Assembly (NCBI GenBank): GCA_946402705.1
Contig: CAMIXG010000007.1
Span: 1 to 64,000, forward strand
From: an uncultured Tissierellia bacterium
GTDB lineage: Bacteria > Bacillota > Clostridia > Tissierellales > Tissierellaceae
Reading direction: 5' to 3'
Length of the DNA: 64,000 bases
Shown: positions 25,281-34,065 of the stretch, piece after piece
Layout: each line of letters starts with the position of its first letter
How positions within the stretch are numbered: position 1 is the stretch's first letter
Made by a program: the position numbers and the translations under genes
The notes under the pieces: generated by a model
The model's database searches: none
What the model was told of the DNA's origin: nothing
The model's input: only the letters and a program-made list of their open reading frames with translations

Positions 25281-25729
25281 TGAAAATTATATTAAAAGAA
25301 AATGTAAAAGATTTAGGAAAAGCAGGAGATTTAGTAGATGCAAAATCAGGATTTGCTAGAAACTTTTTATTCCCAAGAAATTTAGCAGTTGAAGCTACTG
25401 CTCAAAATATGAAGGAATGGGAAGCAGAACAAAAAGTGTTAAAGGCTGAGAAAAAAGCAGAAGTAGAAGAAGCGGAAAAAGTAAAAAAACAAATAGAATC
25501 AAGTACAGTTACACTTATAGGAAAAGCAGGAGATGGTGGAAAACTTTTTGGTTCAGTAACTAGCCAAGATATAGCTAAAGGCTTAAAAGACCAATATAGT
25601 ATAGAAATAGATAAGAGAAAGATAGAACTTGGAGATAATATAAAAGATTTGGGAGTTACTGTGGTAAAGGTTAGAGTATATCCAGAGATAACGGCAGATC
25701 TTAAGGTAAATGTAAAGGCTAAAAACTAG
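25280..25729 (+). CDS. rplI: 50S ribosomal protein L9
   Basis: A 149-residue L9. MKIILKENVKDLGKAGDLVDAKSGFARNFLFPRNLAVEAT is the standard N-terminal domain, followed by the long linking helix rich in Lys/Glu and the C-terminal domain (GKLFGSVTSQDIAKGL). It overlaps gdpP by 1 bp, indicating translational coupling. Confidence 0.96.
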   Translation: MKIILKENVKDLGKAGDLVDAKSGFARNFLFPRNLAVEATAQNMKEWEAEQKVLKAEKKAEVEEAEKVKKQIESSTVTLIGKAGDGGKLFGSVTSQDIAKGLKDQYSIEIDKRKIELGDNIKDLGVTVVKVRVYPEITADLKVNVKAKN

Positions 25730-25755
25730 AAATTAATAACTAATAGAGGTGTTTT

Positions 25756-27102
25756 ATGGAAGAGCAGATAATAGGCAAAGTTCCTCCACATAGTTTAGAG
25801 GCAGAACAGTCTGTGCTAGGTTCAATGATATTAGATAGGGATTCGATAAATACGGCAGCAGAAATCATAAGACCCAGTGATTTTTACAGACTTGCCAATG
25901 GAGAAATATATGAAACTATATTAACTCTATATAACAAAAGTGAGCCAGTAGACTTAATCACTCTTTCAGAAGAACTTAGGAATAGGGGAACCTTAGAAAA
26001 AATAGGTGGAATGACTTATCTTGCAGATTTGTCCAATATAGTTGCAACTACTGCAAATACAAAGTACTATTGTGAGATAGTGGAAGAAAAATCTATACTT
26101 AGAAAACTTATAAAATCATCCAATGAAGTTGTGGCTAGAGCATATGAAGCCACAGATAATATAGATGCCATCATAGAATCAGCTGAGGAATCGATTTTTG
26201 ATATAACTCAAGGTAGAGATAAGGACGGATTTGCACCAGTTAAGGAAGTTTTAATAGATAGTTTTAATCAGATGGAGCAAAGAGCTGCTCATAAGGGTGG
26301 ACTGACAGGACTTACAACAGGATTTATAGATGTTGATAAAAAGTTATCTGGCCTTCAAAAATCAGACTTGGTACTTTTAGCAGCAAGACCTTCTATGGGT
26401 AAGACTGCCCTAGGTATAAATATAGCAGTAAATGCAGCCTTAAAGGCAGAGGCAAATGTAGCTGTATTTTCCCTAGAGATGTCCAAGGAACAGTTAGTTC
26501 AAAGGATGATATCATCTGTATCTCATGTTGACTTGGGTAAGGTAATATCTGGCCAACTTCAAGAAGAAGAATGGGGTAAGGTAATACAGGGTATGGATCC
26601 TCTATCAAAATCGAAAATATTTATAGATGATACAGCAGGGATATCCTTACTTGAAATGAGAGCTAAGTGTAGAAAATTAGAAATGGAACATGGTATAGAT
26701 TTAATCTTAATAGATTACTTACAGCTAATGGAGATGGAAGGTAGACAGGAAAGTAGACAGCAGGAAATATCTGCTATATCTAGGGGACTTAAGGCTTTGG
26801 CTAAAGAGTTAGATTGTCCAGTTATTGCACTTTCACAGCTGAGCAGGGCGCCAGAACTTAGGGCGGATCATAGGCCTATACTTTCAGACTTAAGGGAGTC
26901 TGGAGCCATAGAGCAGGATGCAGATGTGGTTTTATTCCTATATAGGGATGAGTATTACCATGAAGATTCTGAGCTTAGAAATATAGGTGAGTTGATAATT
27001 GCCAAACATAGAAATGGTCCTACTGGAACAGTTGAATTAGTTTGGAAAGGTGAATATACTAAGTTCTTAAATAAAGAATTTATTAGACAAGATATGAGCT
27101 AA
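25756..27102 (+). CDS. dnaB: Replicative DNA helicase
   Basis: A 448-residue hexameric helicase that unwinds DNA ahead of the replisome. The N-terminal domain opens VPPHSLEAEQSVLGSMILD. The RecA-like domain has Walker A ARPSMGKTALG and Walker B DLILIDYLQLM, followed by SRGLKALAKELDCPVIALSQLSR, RPILSDLRESGAIEQDADVV and IIAKHRNGPTGTVEL. It sits between rplI and the loader genes dnaD and dnaI. Confidence 0.96.
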   Translation: MEEQIIGKVPPHSLEAEQSVLGSMILDRDSINTAAEIIRPSDFYRLANGEIYETILTLYNKSEPVDLITLSEELRNRGTLEKIGGMTYLADLSNIVATTANTKYYCEIVEEKSILRKLIKSSNEVVARAYEATDNIDAIIESAEESIFDITQGRDKDGFAPVKEVLIDSFNQMEQRAAHKGGLTGLTTGFIDVDKKLSGLQKSDLVLLAARPSMGKTALGINIAVNAALKAEANVAVFSLEMSKEQLVQRMISSVSHVDLGKVISGQLQEEEWGKVIQGMDPLSKSKIFIDDTAGISLLEMRAKCRKLEMEHGIDLILIDYLQLMEMEGRQESRQQEISAISRGLKALAKELDCPVIALSQLSRAPELRADHRPILSDLRESGAIEQDADVVLFLYRDEYYHEDSELRNIGELIIAKHRNGPTGTVELVWKGEYTKFLNKEFIRQDMS

Positions 27103-27103
27103 G

Positions 27104-27133
27104 ATATTACTTCGAGTTTTCTCGAAGTAATAT
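27104..27133 (+). other. Long perfect hairpin between dnaB and dnaD
   Basis: ATATTACTTCGAG and CTCGAAGTAATAT form a 13-bp perfect stem with a TTTT loop starting just after the dnaB stop. Only a poor T tract follows (TTATATATA), so it could be a leaky terminator or an RNA-processing/stability element. Confidence 0.6.
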
Positions 27134-27160
27134 TTATATATAAAGCTTGGGAGTGGTTAT

Positions 27161-28243
27161 ATGAATTTTGAAATAGAAGTAACAGATATGGACTTGGGAG
27201 ATACACTAATAGAAAATATATTTATAAATGATTTTATGCCAATGGCAAATGGTACCTTTGTTAAGGTTTATCTTTTAGGTTATAAGTTTGCATCTGAAAA
27301 AAATGTATCAATAAAAATTAATAATCAAATTATAGCAAAACATTTGCAGATACCCTTGGAAGATGTCTTAGCAGCCTGGGATTTTTGGGAGGAAAAAGGT
27401 ATAATAACAAAACTTCCAATTGGAGAAGAGGATCATGAGTATGGGGTTAGGTTTAAAAGCTTAAAACAACTTTATATACAAAATAATCCAAAGGTATTTA
27501 AGGAAAATATAGAGAAAAAATCTATAACTACAAATGATGTCTTAGAGGCTAATCAAAATATTATGATTAATCAAATGTTTAATAATATAAATCACTTGAT
27601 TAGAAGAGAGACACAAATAACGGAGAAAATGGAAATCTTAAAATGGATACAAGATTATAATATGAATCCAGATGTTATAGAATTGGCTTTTTCCTATGCT
27701 GTTGAAGAAAGAAATGTAAGATATAATCATATGTCTTATGTGGGTAAAATGATAGTAAATTGGTATGATAGAGACCTTACAAATGTAGATGCTGTTATGG
27801 GTGATTTTCAAAATCAAAACAAGAGATACTATGATTATAAAGAGATACTTAAGAATATTGGAATATCAACAGTTGTAACTCCAGATATAAAAGAGAGAAT
27901 AGATATTTGGTTTGATGAATACAAGATGCCTAAAGACCTGATAATTTATGGTTGTAGAAAATCTTCTGGAACATCAAATCCTAATTTTAATTATATAGAT
28001 AGTATAATTACTAAATGGCATGAAAAAGGTATAAAAACTATTGAAGAAGTAGAAACACTTGATAGTAAGAACAAGACAGAAAAGACTAGTAAATCTAATA
28101 ATTATGCTAAGGCAAGACCAAATAATTATAAGAATAGATTCCATAATTTCAAGCAAAGAACAGATGACTATACAGATGAGGAAATAGAAAAATTAGCTAG
28201 AAAAAAGAGAGAGCAAGTCTTTGATAGATTCAAAGGAGAATAG
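27161..28243 (+). CDS. dnaD: DnaD-domain replication initiation protein
   Basis: A 360-residue protein. The N-terminal winged-helix part (VKVYLLGYKFA ... IPLEDVLAAWDFWEEKGII) and two C-terminal DnaD (DnaB_2) segments, for example YNMNPDVIELAFSYAVEERNVRYNHMSYVGKMIVNW, show its role in helicase loading and primosome assembly. A basic, Asn/Lys-rich linker runs before the C-terminal EIEKLARKKREQVFDRFKGE. It lies 3 bp before the dnaI-type gene. Confidence 0.88.
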   Translation: MNFEIEVTDMDLGDTLIENIFINDFMPMANGTFVKVYLLGYKFASEKNVSIKINNQIIAKHLQIPLEDVLAAWDFWEEKGIITKLPIGEEDHEYGVRFKSLKQLYIQNNPKVFKENIEKKSITTNDVLEANQNIMINQMFNNINHLIRRETQITEKMEILKWIQDYNMNPDVIELAFSYAVEERNVRYNHMSYVGKMIVNWYDRDLTNVDAVMGDFQNQNKRYYDYKEILKNIGISTVVTPDIKERIDIWFDEYKMPKDLIIYGCRKSSGTSNPNFNYIDSIITKWHEKGIKTIEEVETLDSKNKTEKTSKSNNYAKARPNNYKNRFHNFKQRTDDYTDEEIEKLARKKREQVFDRFKGE

Positions 28244-28246
28244 AAT

Positions 28247-29227
28247 ATGTATGAAAAAATACTAAGGGATATCTCAAATGAATATGAAAAAAAGAGGGAT
28301 AGAAAAGAGCGAGAGTTAGAGTACAGAAAGAGAGAAGTTTATGAAAAAATTCCAGTTATAGAAAAGATAGAGGAAGAAATTTTTAAAACTGGACTTTCCA
28401 TGACTAGAAATCTGCTTCAAAATCCAGATAATTATGAGGAAATAGCAAGAGTTGCCAAGGAAAAGATGGCAAATCTTAGGATGGAAAAAGCCATACTTTT
28501 AACTGAGGCAAATATTGATCCAGAATATCTAAATATGAAATATGACTGTGAAGTTTGTAAAGATAAGGGATATTTGGAAAATGGGGAAAGGTGCCATTGT
28601 TTAAGACAAAAACTAGTTTCTAGATCCTATCAGATGTCTAATATAGAAGAGGTTATAAAGCTTGAAAATTTTAGTAGCTTTGATATAAATCTTTTTTCAG
28701 ATGAAAAGATTATGGGAGAAGATTTGTCGCCTAGAGAAAATATGCTAGATATAACAGGTGTGGTTCAAAATTTTATAAATACTTTTGAAGAAAGAAACTC
28801 TGTAAACCTATTATTTTATGGAGAAACTGGACTTGGGAAAACATTTTTATCAAATTGCATAGCAAAGGAGCTTTTAGATAAAGGTAAGATAGTTGTATAT
28901 CAAACAGCCTTTACCATACTTGATATAGTTGAAAAACATAGATTTCAAAGAGGGGATTTAAAACTAAATGAGTATCAATACAATCTTTTATTTGAGGCAG
29001 ATTTACTTATAATAGATGATTTAGGTACAGAAGTTGGAAATACTTTTACCAATGCTGAAATATTTAATATAGTAAATACTAGAATTTTATCAAATAAAAA
29101 GACTATAATATCCACGAATCTTGGACTAAAGGAAATATCAGAGATATATACGGAAAGAGTATTTTCTAGAGTTTTTCAAAAATTCATACCTTTAAAATTT
29201 TATGGATCAGACTTAAGATGGCAATAG
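28247..29227 (+). CDS. dnaI: Helicase loader, DnaI/DnaC-type ATPase
   Basis: A 326-residue AAA+ protein that loads DnaB. A charged, helical N-terminal region is followed by a Cys cluster CEVCKDKGYLENGERCHC that probably binds zinc. Then come Walker A GETGLGKTFLSNC, Walker B LLIIDDLGTE and the sensor phrase TIISTNLGL. It is next to dnaB and dnaD, its functional partners. Confidence 0.92.
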   Translation: MYEKILRDISNEYEKKRDRKERELEYRKREVYEKIPVIEKIEEEIFKTGLSMTRNLLQNPDNYEEIARVAKEKMANLRMEKAILLTEANIDPEYLNMKYDCEVCKDKGYLENGERCHCLRQKLVSRSYQMSNIEEVIKLENFSSFDINLFSDEKIMGEDLSPRENMLDITGVVQNFINTFEERNSVNLLFYGETGLGKTFLSNCIAKELLDKGKIVVYQTAFTILDIVEKHRFQRGDLKLNEYQYNLLFEADLLIIDDLGTEVGNTFTNAEIFNIVNTRILSNKKTIISTNLGLKEISEIYTERVFSRVFQKFIPLKFYGSDLRWQ

Positions 29228-29248
29228 AGCATGAAAATGCTCTTTTTT
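29226..29248 (+). terminator. Terminator of dnaB-dnaD-dnaI
   Basis: AGAGCAT/ATGCTCT with a GAAA tetraloop and T6, overlapping the dnaI stop codon. Confidence 0.88.
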
Positions 29249-29253
29249 ATTAC

Positions 29254-29282
29254 ATAAAAAAACCTAGTGAAACCACTAGGTT
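29254..29282 (-). terminator. Terminator of the lipoprotein gene
   Basis: AACCTAGTG/CACTAGGTT stem. On the minus strand it is followed by a T7 run. Confidence 0.8.
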
Positions 29283-29289
29283 AAATTGA

Positions 29290-29745
29290 CTATTTATTTA
29301 GTTCTACATTTTGTATATCAAATTCAAAATTACTAACATCGATATCCTTAAGTTCATCTTCTGGTAACAAGCTATCAAACTCATCTCTTACTTCAAAAAC
29401 ATAGTCATCTTTTCCATCTAAACTTTCTTCTATAGGATATGAAGTTATGTAGCTACCTTCATTTAAGATAATTAAATCAAACTTTACAGATTTTGCATTC
29501 TTATCGGCTGGTACAAATTTGATTTTTGTAAAGAAATATTCAGAGTCATTTTTTGATGGATTATCTATATAGAATTCATTTTTATCAACTTCTACTACAG
29601 GTGCCTTATCATTTGAAAAGGTTGCTTGGCTTGTAGCATCCTCATCCTTAATTAGATTAGAATCATCTATAGGTTTTTCCTTACCACAGGCTACCAAACT
29701 GAAAGCTAAAACAAATATCAATCCAAAAGTTAACAATTTTTTCAT
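29290..29745 (-). CDS. Putative lipoprotein of unknown function
   Basis: A 151-residue secreted lipoprotein: MKKLLTFGLIFVLAFSLVAC with lipobox LVAC (Cys20), then an acidic, low-complexity linker and a small beta-rich domain (EFYIDNPSKNDSEYFFTKIKFVP, VKFDLIILNEGSYITSY). GGGAGGG precedes ATG 29745. Monocistronic, on the strand opposite its neighbours. No family recognised. Confidence 0.7.
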   Translation of the reverse strand: MKKLLTFGLIFVLAFSLVACGKEKPIDDSNLIKDEDATSQATFSNDKAPVVEVDKNEFYIDNPSKNDSEYFFTKIKFVPADKNAKSVKFDLIILNEGSYITSYPIEESLDGKDDYVFEVRDEFDSLLPEDELKDIDVSNFEFDIQNVELNK

Positions 29746-29856
29746 AAAATCCCTCCCTATCTATATTATATACTTTAATGGTATATATAAACACATGATA
29801 TATGATTTTTTATATTAAATTTAAAAAAATTAAAAGAAAATATTATTCTAGCTGTA

Positions 29857-29884
29857 TTGACAAGAACTCTAGCTATGTTATAAT
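29857..29884 (+). promoter_or_regulatory. Sigma-A promoter of serS
   Basis: TTGACA, 16 bp, TATAAT. Consensus hexamers just before the T-box leader. Confidence 0.8.
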
Positions 29885-29899
29885 AACTATAATTAAATA

Positions 29900-30085
29900 T
29901 AATGTGATGAAGGGAAATAGTAAATAGAGCTAGGCTTTAGAGAGAGTCAATGGTTGGTGGAAATTGACAGGTTTAACTATTGAATCCGTCCCAGAGCAGA
30001 TATTACTTAAGTGAGCTTAGGCTAACAAGGGTGGCAACGCGGGTAACTCTCGTCCCTATTTTTATAGGGATTGGGAGTTTTTTTA
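29900..30085 (+). ncRNA. T-box leader of serS (Ser, probable UCC specifier)
   Basis: Stem I carries AGAGAG and the GGTTGGTGG distal loop. GAATCCGTCCCAGAG places a probable specifier codon UCC (29985-29987) after GAA. The T-box AAGGGTGGCAACGCGGG has TGGC, whose final C would pair with the G discriminator of tRNA-Ser. The terminator stem (ACTCTCGTCCCTA... against ...TAGGGATTGGGAGT, then T7) ends at 30083. Uncharged tRNA-Ser should allow read-through into serS. Confidence 0.93.
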
Positions 30086-30106
30086 ATTTAAAAAAGGAGA
30101 GATATT

Positions 30107-31375
30107 ATGTTAGATATTAGAGTTATAAGAGAAAATCCAGAGGGTGTAAAGGTAGCACTAGCTAAAAGACATGGTAATTTCGCAATAGATGAAGTTTTAG
30201 AATTAGATGAAAAAAGAAGGGAAATAATACAAAGTGTTGAAGCAATGAAGGCTGAGCAAAACCAAAAATCTAAAGAAATACCAGCCCTTAAAAAAGCAGG
30301 GGAAGATACAACTGAAGTTTTTGCAAAATTAAAGGACTTATCTAATGAAATTAAGGATTTAGATGAAGGTTTAAAGGAATTAGATGAAAAAATAAAAGTT
30401 TTATTACTTACAATACCAAATACTCCAAATGAAGATGTTGTCATAGGAGAATCAGATGAAGATAATGTGGAAGTTAGAAAATTTAAAGAACCTACAAAAT
30501 TTGATTTTGAACCTAAGGCACATTGGGATTTAGGAACAGATTTAGATATATTAGACTTTGAGAGGGCAGGTAAGATAACTGGAGCAAGATTTACTATATT
30601 TAAAGGACTTGGAGCAAGACTTGAAAGAACACTTGCAGCCTTTATGTTAAATCTTCATACTACTGAACATGGATTTACAGAGATGGCAACTCCTTTTATG
30701 GTAAATAGAGATAGTATGATTGGTACAGGACAATTACCAAAATTTGAAGATGATATGTTTCATGTACCAGCAAAAGATTATTTCCTAATACCAACAGCAG
30801 AAGTGCCACTTACAAATATTCACAGGGATGAAATAGTTGAAGGAAAAGATTTACCAATATATTACACAGCTTATTCTCCATGTTTTAGAAAAGAAGCAGG
30901 ATCTGCAGGTAGAGATACTAGGGGAGTAATCAGAAATCATCAGTTTGATAAGGTAGAGCTTGTAAAGTTTGTTAAGCCAGAAGATTCTTATGATGAGTTA
31001 GAAAAACTTACAAATGCAGCAGAGGAAGTCTTAAAAAGACTTGAAATACCTTATAGGGTTGTAATGTTAAGTACAGGAGATTTAGGATTTGGATCAGCTA
31101 AAACTTATGATATAGAAGTATGGATGCCAAGTTATAATAGATATGTTGAAATTTCAAGCTGTAGTAACTTTGAAGGCTTCCAAGCTAGAAGGGCAAACAT
31201 AAGATACAGAGATGAGGAAACAGGAAAAGTTCAAAACCTTCATACTCTAAATGGTTCAGGACTTGCAGTGGGAAGAACTTTAGCTGCAGTACTTGAAAAT
31301 TATCAACAAGCAAATGGAAGTATAAAAATACCAGAAGCTTTAAGACATTATATGGGTGTAGATTTTATAAGATAG
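30107..31375 (+). CDS. serS: Serine--tRNA ligase
   Basis: A 422-residue class II aminoacyl-tRNA synthetase. It begins [21 protein letters not shown], continues into the long antiparallel coiled-coil arm (about 25-105) that grips tRNA-Ser, and then the catalytic domain: [36 protein letters not shown] (motif 2) and [20 protein letters not shown] (motif 3). Length is normal. AAGGAG precedes the ATG; regulated by the T-box. Confidence 0.97.
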   Translation: MLDIRVIRENPEGVKVALAKRHGNFAIDEVLELDEKRREIIQSVEAMKAEQNQKSKEIPALKKAGEDTTEVFAKLKDLSNEIKDLDEGLKELDEKIKVLLLTIPNTPNEDVVIGESDEDNVEVRKFKEPTKFDFEPKAHWDLGTDLDILDFERAGKITGARFTIFKGLGARLERTLAAFMLNLHTTEHGFTEMATPFMVNRDSMIGTGQLPKFEDDMFHVPAKDYFLIPTAEVPLTNIHRDEIVEGKDLPIYYTAYSPCFRKEAGSAGRDTRGVIRNHQFDKVELVKFVKPEDSYDELEKLTNAAEEVLKRLEIPYRVVMLSTGDLGFGSAKTYDIEVWMPSYNRYVEISSCSNFEGFQARRANIRYRDEETGKVQNLHTLNGSGLAVGRTLAAVLENYQQANGSIKIPEALRHYMGVDFIR

Positions 31376-31381
31376 ATATGG

Positions 31382-31414
31382 AATATCCAGTAATCATTTA
31401 CTGGATATTTTTTT
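31382..31414 (+). terminator. Terminator of serS
   Basis: ATATCCAGTAA/TTACTGGATAT stem with a TCAT loop, followed by T6. Confidence 0.88.
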
Positions 31415-31574
31415 AGTTTAAAATAGATTGTAGGTCCCTAAATAACAGCGAGTAAAATGTTAAAGAATCTACCAAAGTTTAAAATTATCTACTAATCTTA
31501 TGGCTAATTATGTTATACTTAATCAAAGTAGTATATTTTACAGTTATGACTAAGCTAATAAAGGAGACAATAAT

Positions 31575-33905
31575 ATGAAGAAAATAAAGTACTTATTGTC
31601 TATTCTAATTTTTTTATCACTAATAAACATGACATCTTTTGCAAATAAAAATGAGATAGGCGCAGAAGGCAGGAAGACAGCGGAAGAATTATCAGAAGGT
31701 ATAAACTGGGAACTACCAACAGTTTTATTTGAAGAAAATCCAAGACCTGGAGTTAGAGCCTGGGGTAGGGATCAGCATGCAACTAAAAATACAGTACCAT
31801 GGATTCTATTTGATGATGGACATTTGGTAATATATGTAGGTGAAGTTCTAGGAAGTGTAGGTTCAGATAATCTTTGGGTCAGACCTGCAATAAGGGATGA
31901 AGTAAAGGTGCTTACAGCAGGGGTAAGTCATCCAAAATTGGCAGCAAATATAAAACTAAAGTTTTTATTTAATCAATTAGATAGTTTCTGTAAGTTGTTT
32001 TCTAATATTGAGGAAGTGAAATTTACAAACAAAGTAGATACACTAGGGGCTAAAAGTGCAAAATATATGTTTCAAAATAATAAAAAATTAAAAAAAGTAG
32101 ATTTAGGCAGTATAAGTATGTCTAAAATGGAAAATATAAGTGGTATGTTTAGAGGGACAGCTAGTCTGGAAAGTTTAGATGTAAGTGATTGGGATGTTTC
32201 ACAAGTAATGCTTATGAGTAATCTATTCTATGGAGCATCTAGTTTAAAAGAATTAGATGTAAGTAGATGGAATACATCTAGACTAGTTAGGGCAGATAAT
32301 CTATTTAGAGATACAAATGTTGAGAAATTAGAAGTTGGTAACTGGGATACATCTAAGATAACAGATATGCAAAGTATGTTTGGTGAATCTAGAAATATAA
32401 AAGAGTTGGATGTAAGTAAATGGGATACATCTAGGGTAGAGCTTATGAGGGGAACATTTAGTGGTACAGAAAATTTGAAAGAGCTAGATATAAGTAAATG
32501 GGATGTATCAAAAGTAACAGACATGATGCATATGTTTAATGGAGCATCAAGTTTAGAAAAATTAGATGTAAGTAAATGGGATGTATCTGAGGTAACAAAT
32601 ATGAGTTGGACATTTTGCGAAACATCAAGTTTAGGAGCGTTAGATGTAAGTAAATGGGATACATCAAATATTAGACTTATGAATGGAATGTTTGACGGTT
32701 CATCAAAGATAGAAAAATTAGATGTGAGTAAATGGAACACAGCTAAATTAGAAGATACCTCAGAAGCATTTGAAGGTATGTCAAATTTGAAGGAATTGGA
32801 TGTAAGCAAGTGGAATGTTGGAAAACTAAATAATGCTAGAGGTATGTTCAAGGATACAATAGCTTTAGAAGTATTAGATGTAAGCAACTGGAATACTTCT
32901 AGTCTTGAAAACTCATCTAGTATGTTTGAAGGTATGACAAAGGTAAAACTTTTAGATGTAAGTAATTGGGACATGTCTAATGTTATTAGGGCAGGGGATA
33001 TGTTCAAGGATGCAGTGTCTTTGGAGATAGCAGATGTGAGTAAATGGAACACATCTAAAATGCAAACACCAGGAGGAATGTTTGATGGAGCTATAAAACT
33101 CAAGGAAATAGATGTGAGTAACTGGGATGGTAAAATATTTACTGTTCTAGACTATATGTTTAGAAATGTAACAGTTGAAAATGTAGATATAAGTAAATGG
33201 GGCACTGGTAAACATTTAATGAGTTTTAATGGATTCTTTGAGGGAGCATCTAATGTGAAAGTAATTGATTTTAGTGATTGGATAGCCAATAAATCAGAGA
33301 ATATAATTATGAAAGATGCTTTTAAAAATGCATCCAGTGTAAAGACACTAGATTTAAGTATGTTTAATAATAGTATCAACCATAGAAATATGCTGGAAGG
33401 AACAAATTTGGATTCTATAACATTAGGAATCAATACAAAGATAAAGGATTCTAATTTAAGTCCAATAAGTAAGCATGAATATTGGAAACAAGTAGATGGA
33501 AAAAACTCATATGGTAACAGTATCGGCTTTATTTATGGTTATCAACCATTTGAGGATCATGTTGGAACCTATATCAGGGCTCCAAGACTGATACCTATAG
33601 AAATATACTATGTAAAAAAAGGAACACCACCAGACCTTGTTGATAGGGTACAGAACCAATTAGATTACATGAAAAAGGTTGAATTAGACCCTAGAGTTGG
33701 AATTAATAGCAGGGCAAAAGGATTAGTAAATGGATATGGGTACATGTATAATACAGATGTCTATATTGGTAAATATAATAAATTTTTAATAAATATTAAG
33801 GATGGCATAAAAAGTCCAGTAGGAGATTTAATCTTAAAGGATGAAAGTTTATACGATAAGATTGACTATGGAGTAGTTTTAAAAGTTATTCACTATTATA
33901 ATTAA
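31575..33905 (+). CDS. BspA-like leucine-rich-repeat surface protein
   Basis: A 776-residue secreted protein. A signal peptide (about 1-23, cleavage near SFA-NK) is followed by an N-terminal domain with AWGRDQ and WILFDDGHLVIY. About seventeen 26-residue repeats with the core LDVSKWDTSKVTDMxxMF (about 165-620) follow, the DUF285/BspA solenoid found in adhesins of oral and gut bacteria. The last ~100 residues form a domain ending ILKDESLYDKIDYGVVLKVIHYYN. No LPxTG, SLH or choline-binding anchor is visible. AAAGGAG precedes the ATG; its paralogue follows at 34066. Adhesion to host or microbial surfaces is inferred from the family. Confidence 0.88.
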   Translation: MKKIKYLLSILIFLSLINMTSFANKNEIGAEGRKTAEELSEGINWELPTVLFEENPRPGVRAWGRDQHATKNTVPWILFDDGHLVIYVGEVLGSVGSDNLWVRPAIRDEVKVLTAGVSHPKLAANIKLKFLFNQLDSFCKLFSNIEEVKFTNKVDTLGAKSAKYMFQNNKKLKKVDLGSISMSKMENISGMFRGTASLESLDVSDWDVSQVMLMSNLFYGASSLKELDVSRWNTSRLVRADNLFRDTNVEKLEVGNWDTSKITDMQSMFGESRNIKELDVSKWDTSRVELMRGTFSGTENLKELDISKWDVSKVTDMMHMFNGASSLEKLDVSKWDVSEVTNMSWTFCETSSLGALDVSKWDTSNIRLMNGMFDGSSKIEKLDVSKWNTAKLEDTSEAFEGMSNLKELDVSKWNVGKLNNARGMFKDTIALEVLDVSNWNTSSLENSSSMFEGMTKVKLLDVSNWDMSNVIRAGDMFKDAVSLEIADVSKWNTSKMQTPGGMFDGAIKLKEIDVSNWDGKIFTVLDYMFRNVTVENVDISKWGTGKHLMSFNGFFEGASNVKVIDFSDWIANKSENIIMKDAFKNASSVKTLDLSMFNNSINHRNMLEGTNLDSITLGINTKIKDSNLSPISKHEYWKQVDGKNSYGNSIGFIYGYQPFEDHVGTYIRAPRLIPIEIYYVKKGTPPDLVDRVQNQLDYMKKVELDPRVGINSRAKGLVNGYGYMYNTDVYIGKYNKFLINIKDGIKSPVGDLILKDESLYDKIDYGVVLKVIHYYN
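32170..33230 (+). repeat. 78-bp tandem coding repeats (BspA repeats)
   Basis: The 26-residue repeats are visible in DNA as a 78-bp period, for example TTAGATGTAAGTAAATGGGA at 32562 and 32640. Copies differ at many positions, so most are old duplications. Confidence 0.75.
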
Positions 33906-33910
33906 GACTC

Positions 33911-33946
33911 AAAACAAGCTAGGTCCAAATCTAGCTTGTTTTTTTA
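33911..33946 (+). terminator. Terminator of the first BspA-like gene
   Basis: AACAAGCTAG/CTAGCTTGTT stem with an 8-nt loop and T7. The same 10-bp stem ends the second BspA-like gene. Confidence 0.88.
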
Positions 33947-34065
33947 TGTGCCTTAAAAGAAAGAAAATTCAGAACTTAACTTGTAATCACATTACTAGTC
34001 TGATATAACTTTAGTTGCATTGGAAGTATAGTATAAGTATTAAAAAATTTAAAGGAGATGATTGT

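Noticed and set aside
32228..33103. Long minus-strand ORF (291 codons) opposite the first BspA-like gene
   Set aside because: It is the mirror frame of the regular 26-residue repeats, has a repetitive translation and no ribosome binding site, and overlaps an undoubted gene.
32170..33230. Regularly spaced repeats that might suggest a CRISPR array
   Set aside because: The 78-bp period is in frame, the copies vary and encode DUF285 repeats. There are no unique spacers of CRISPR length and no cas genes.
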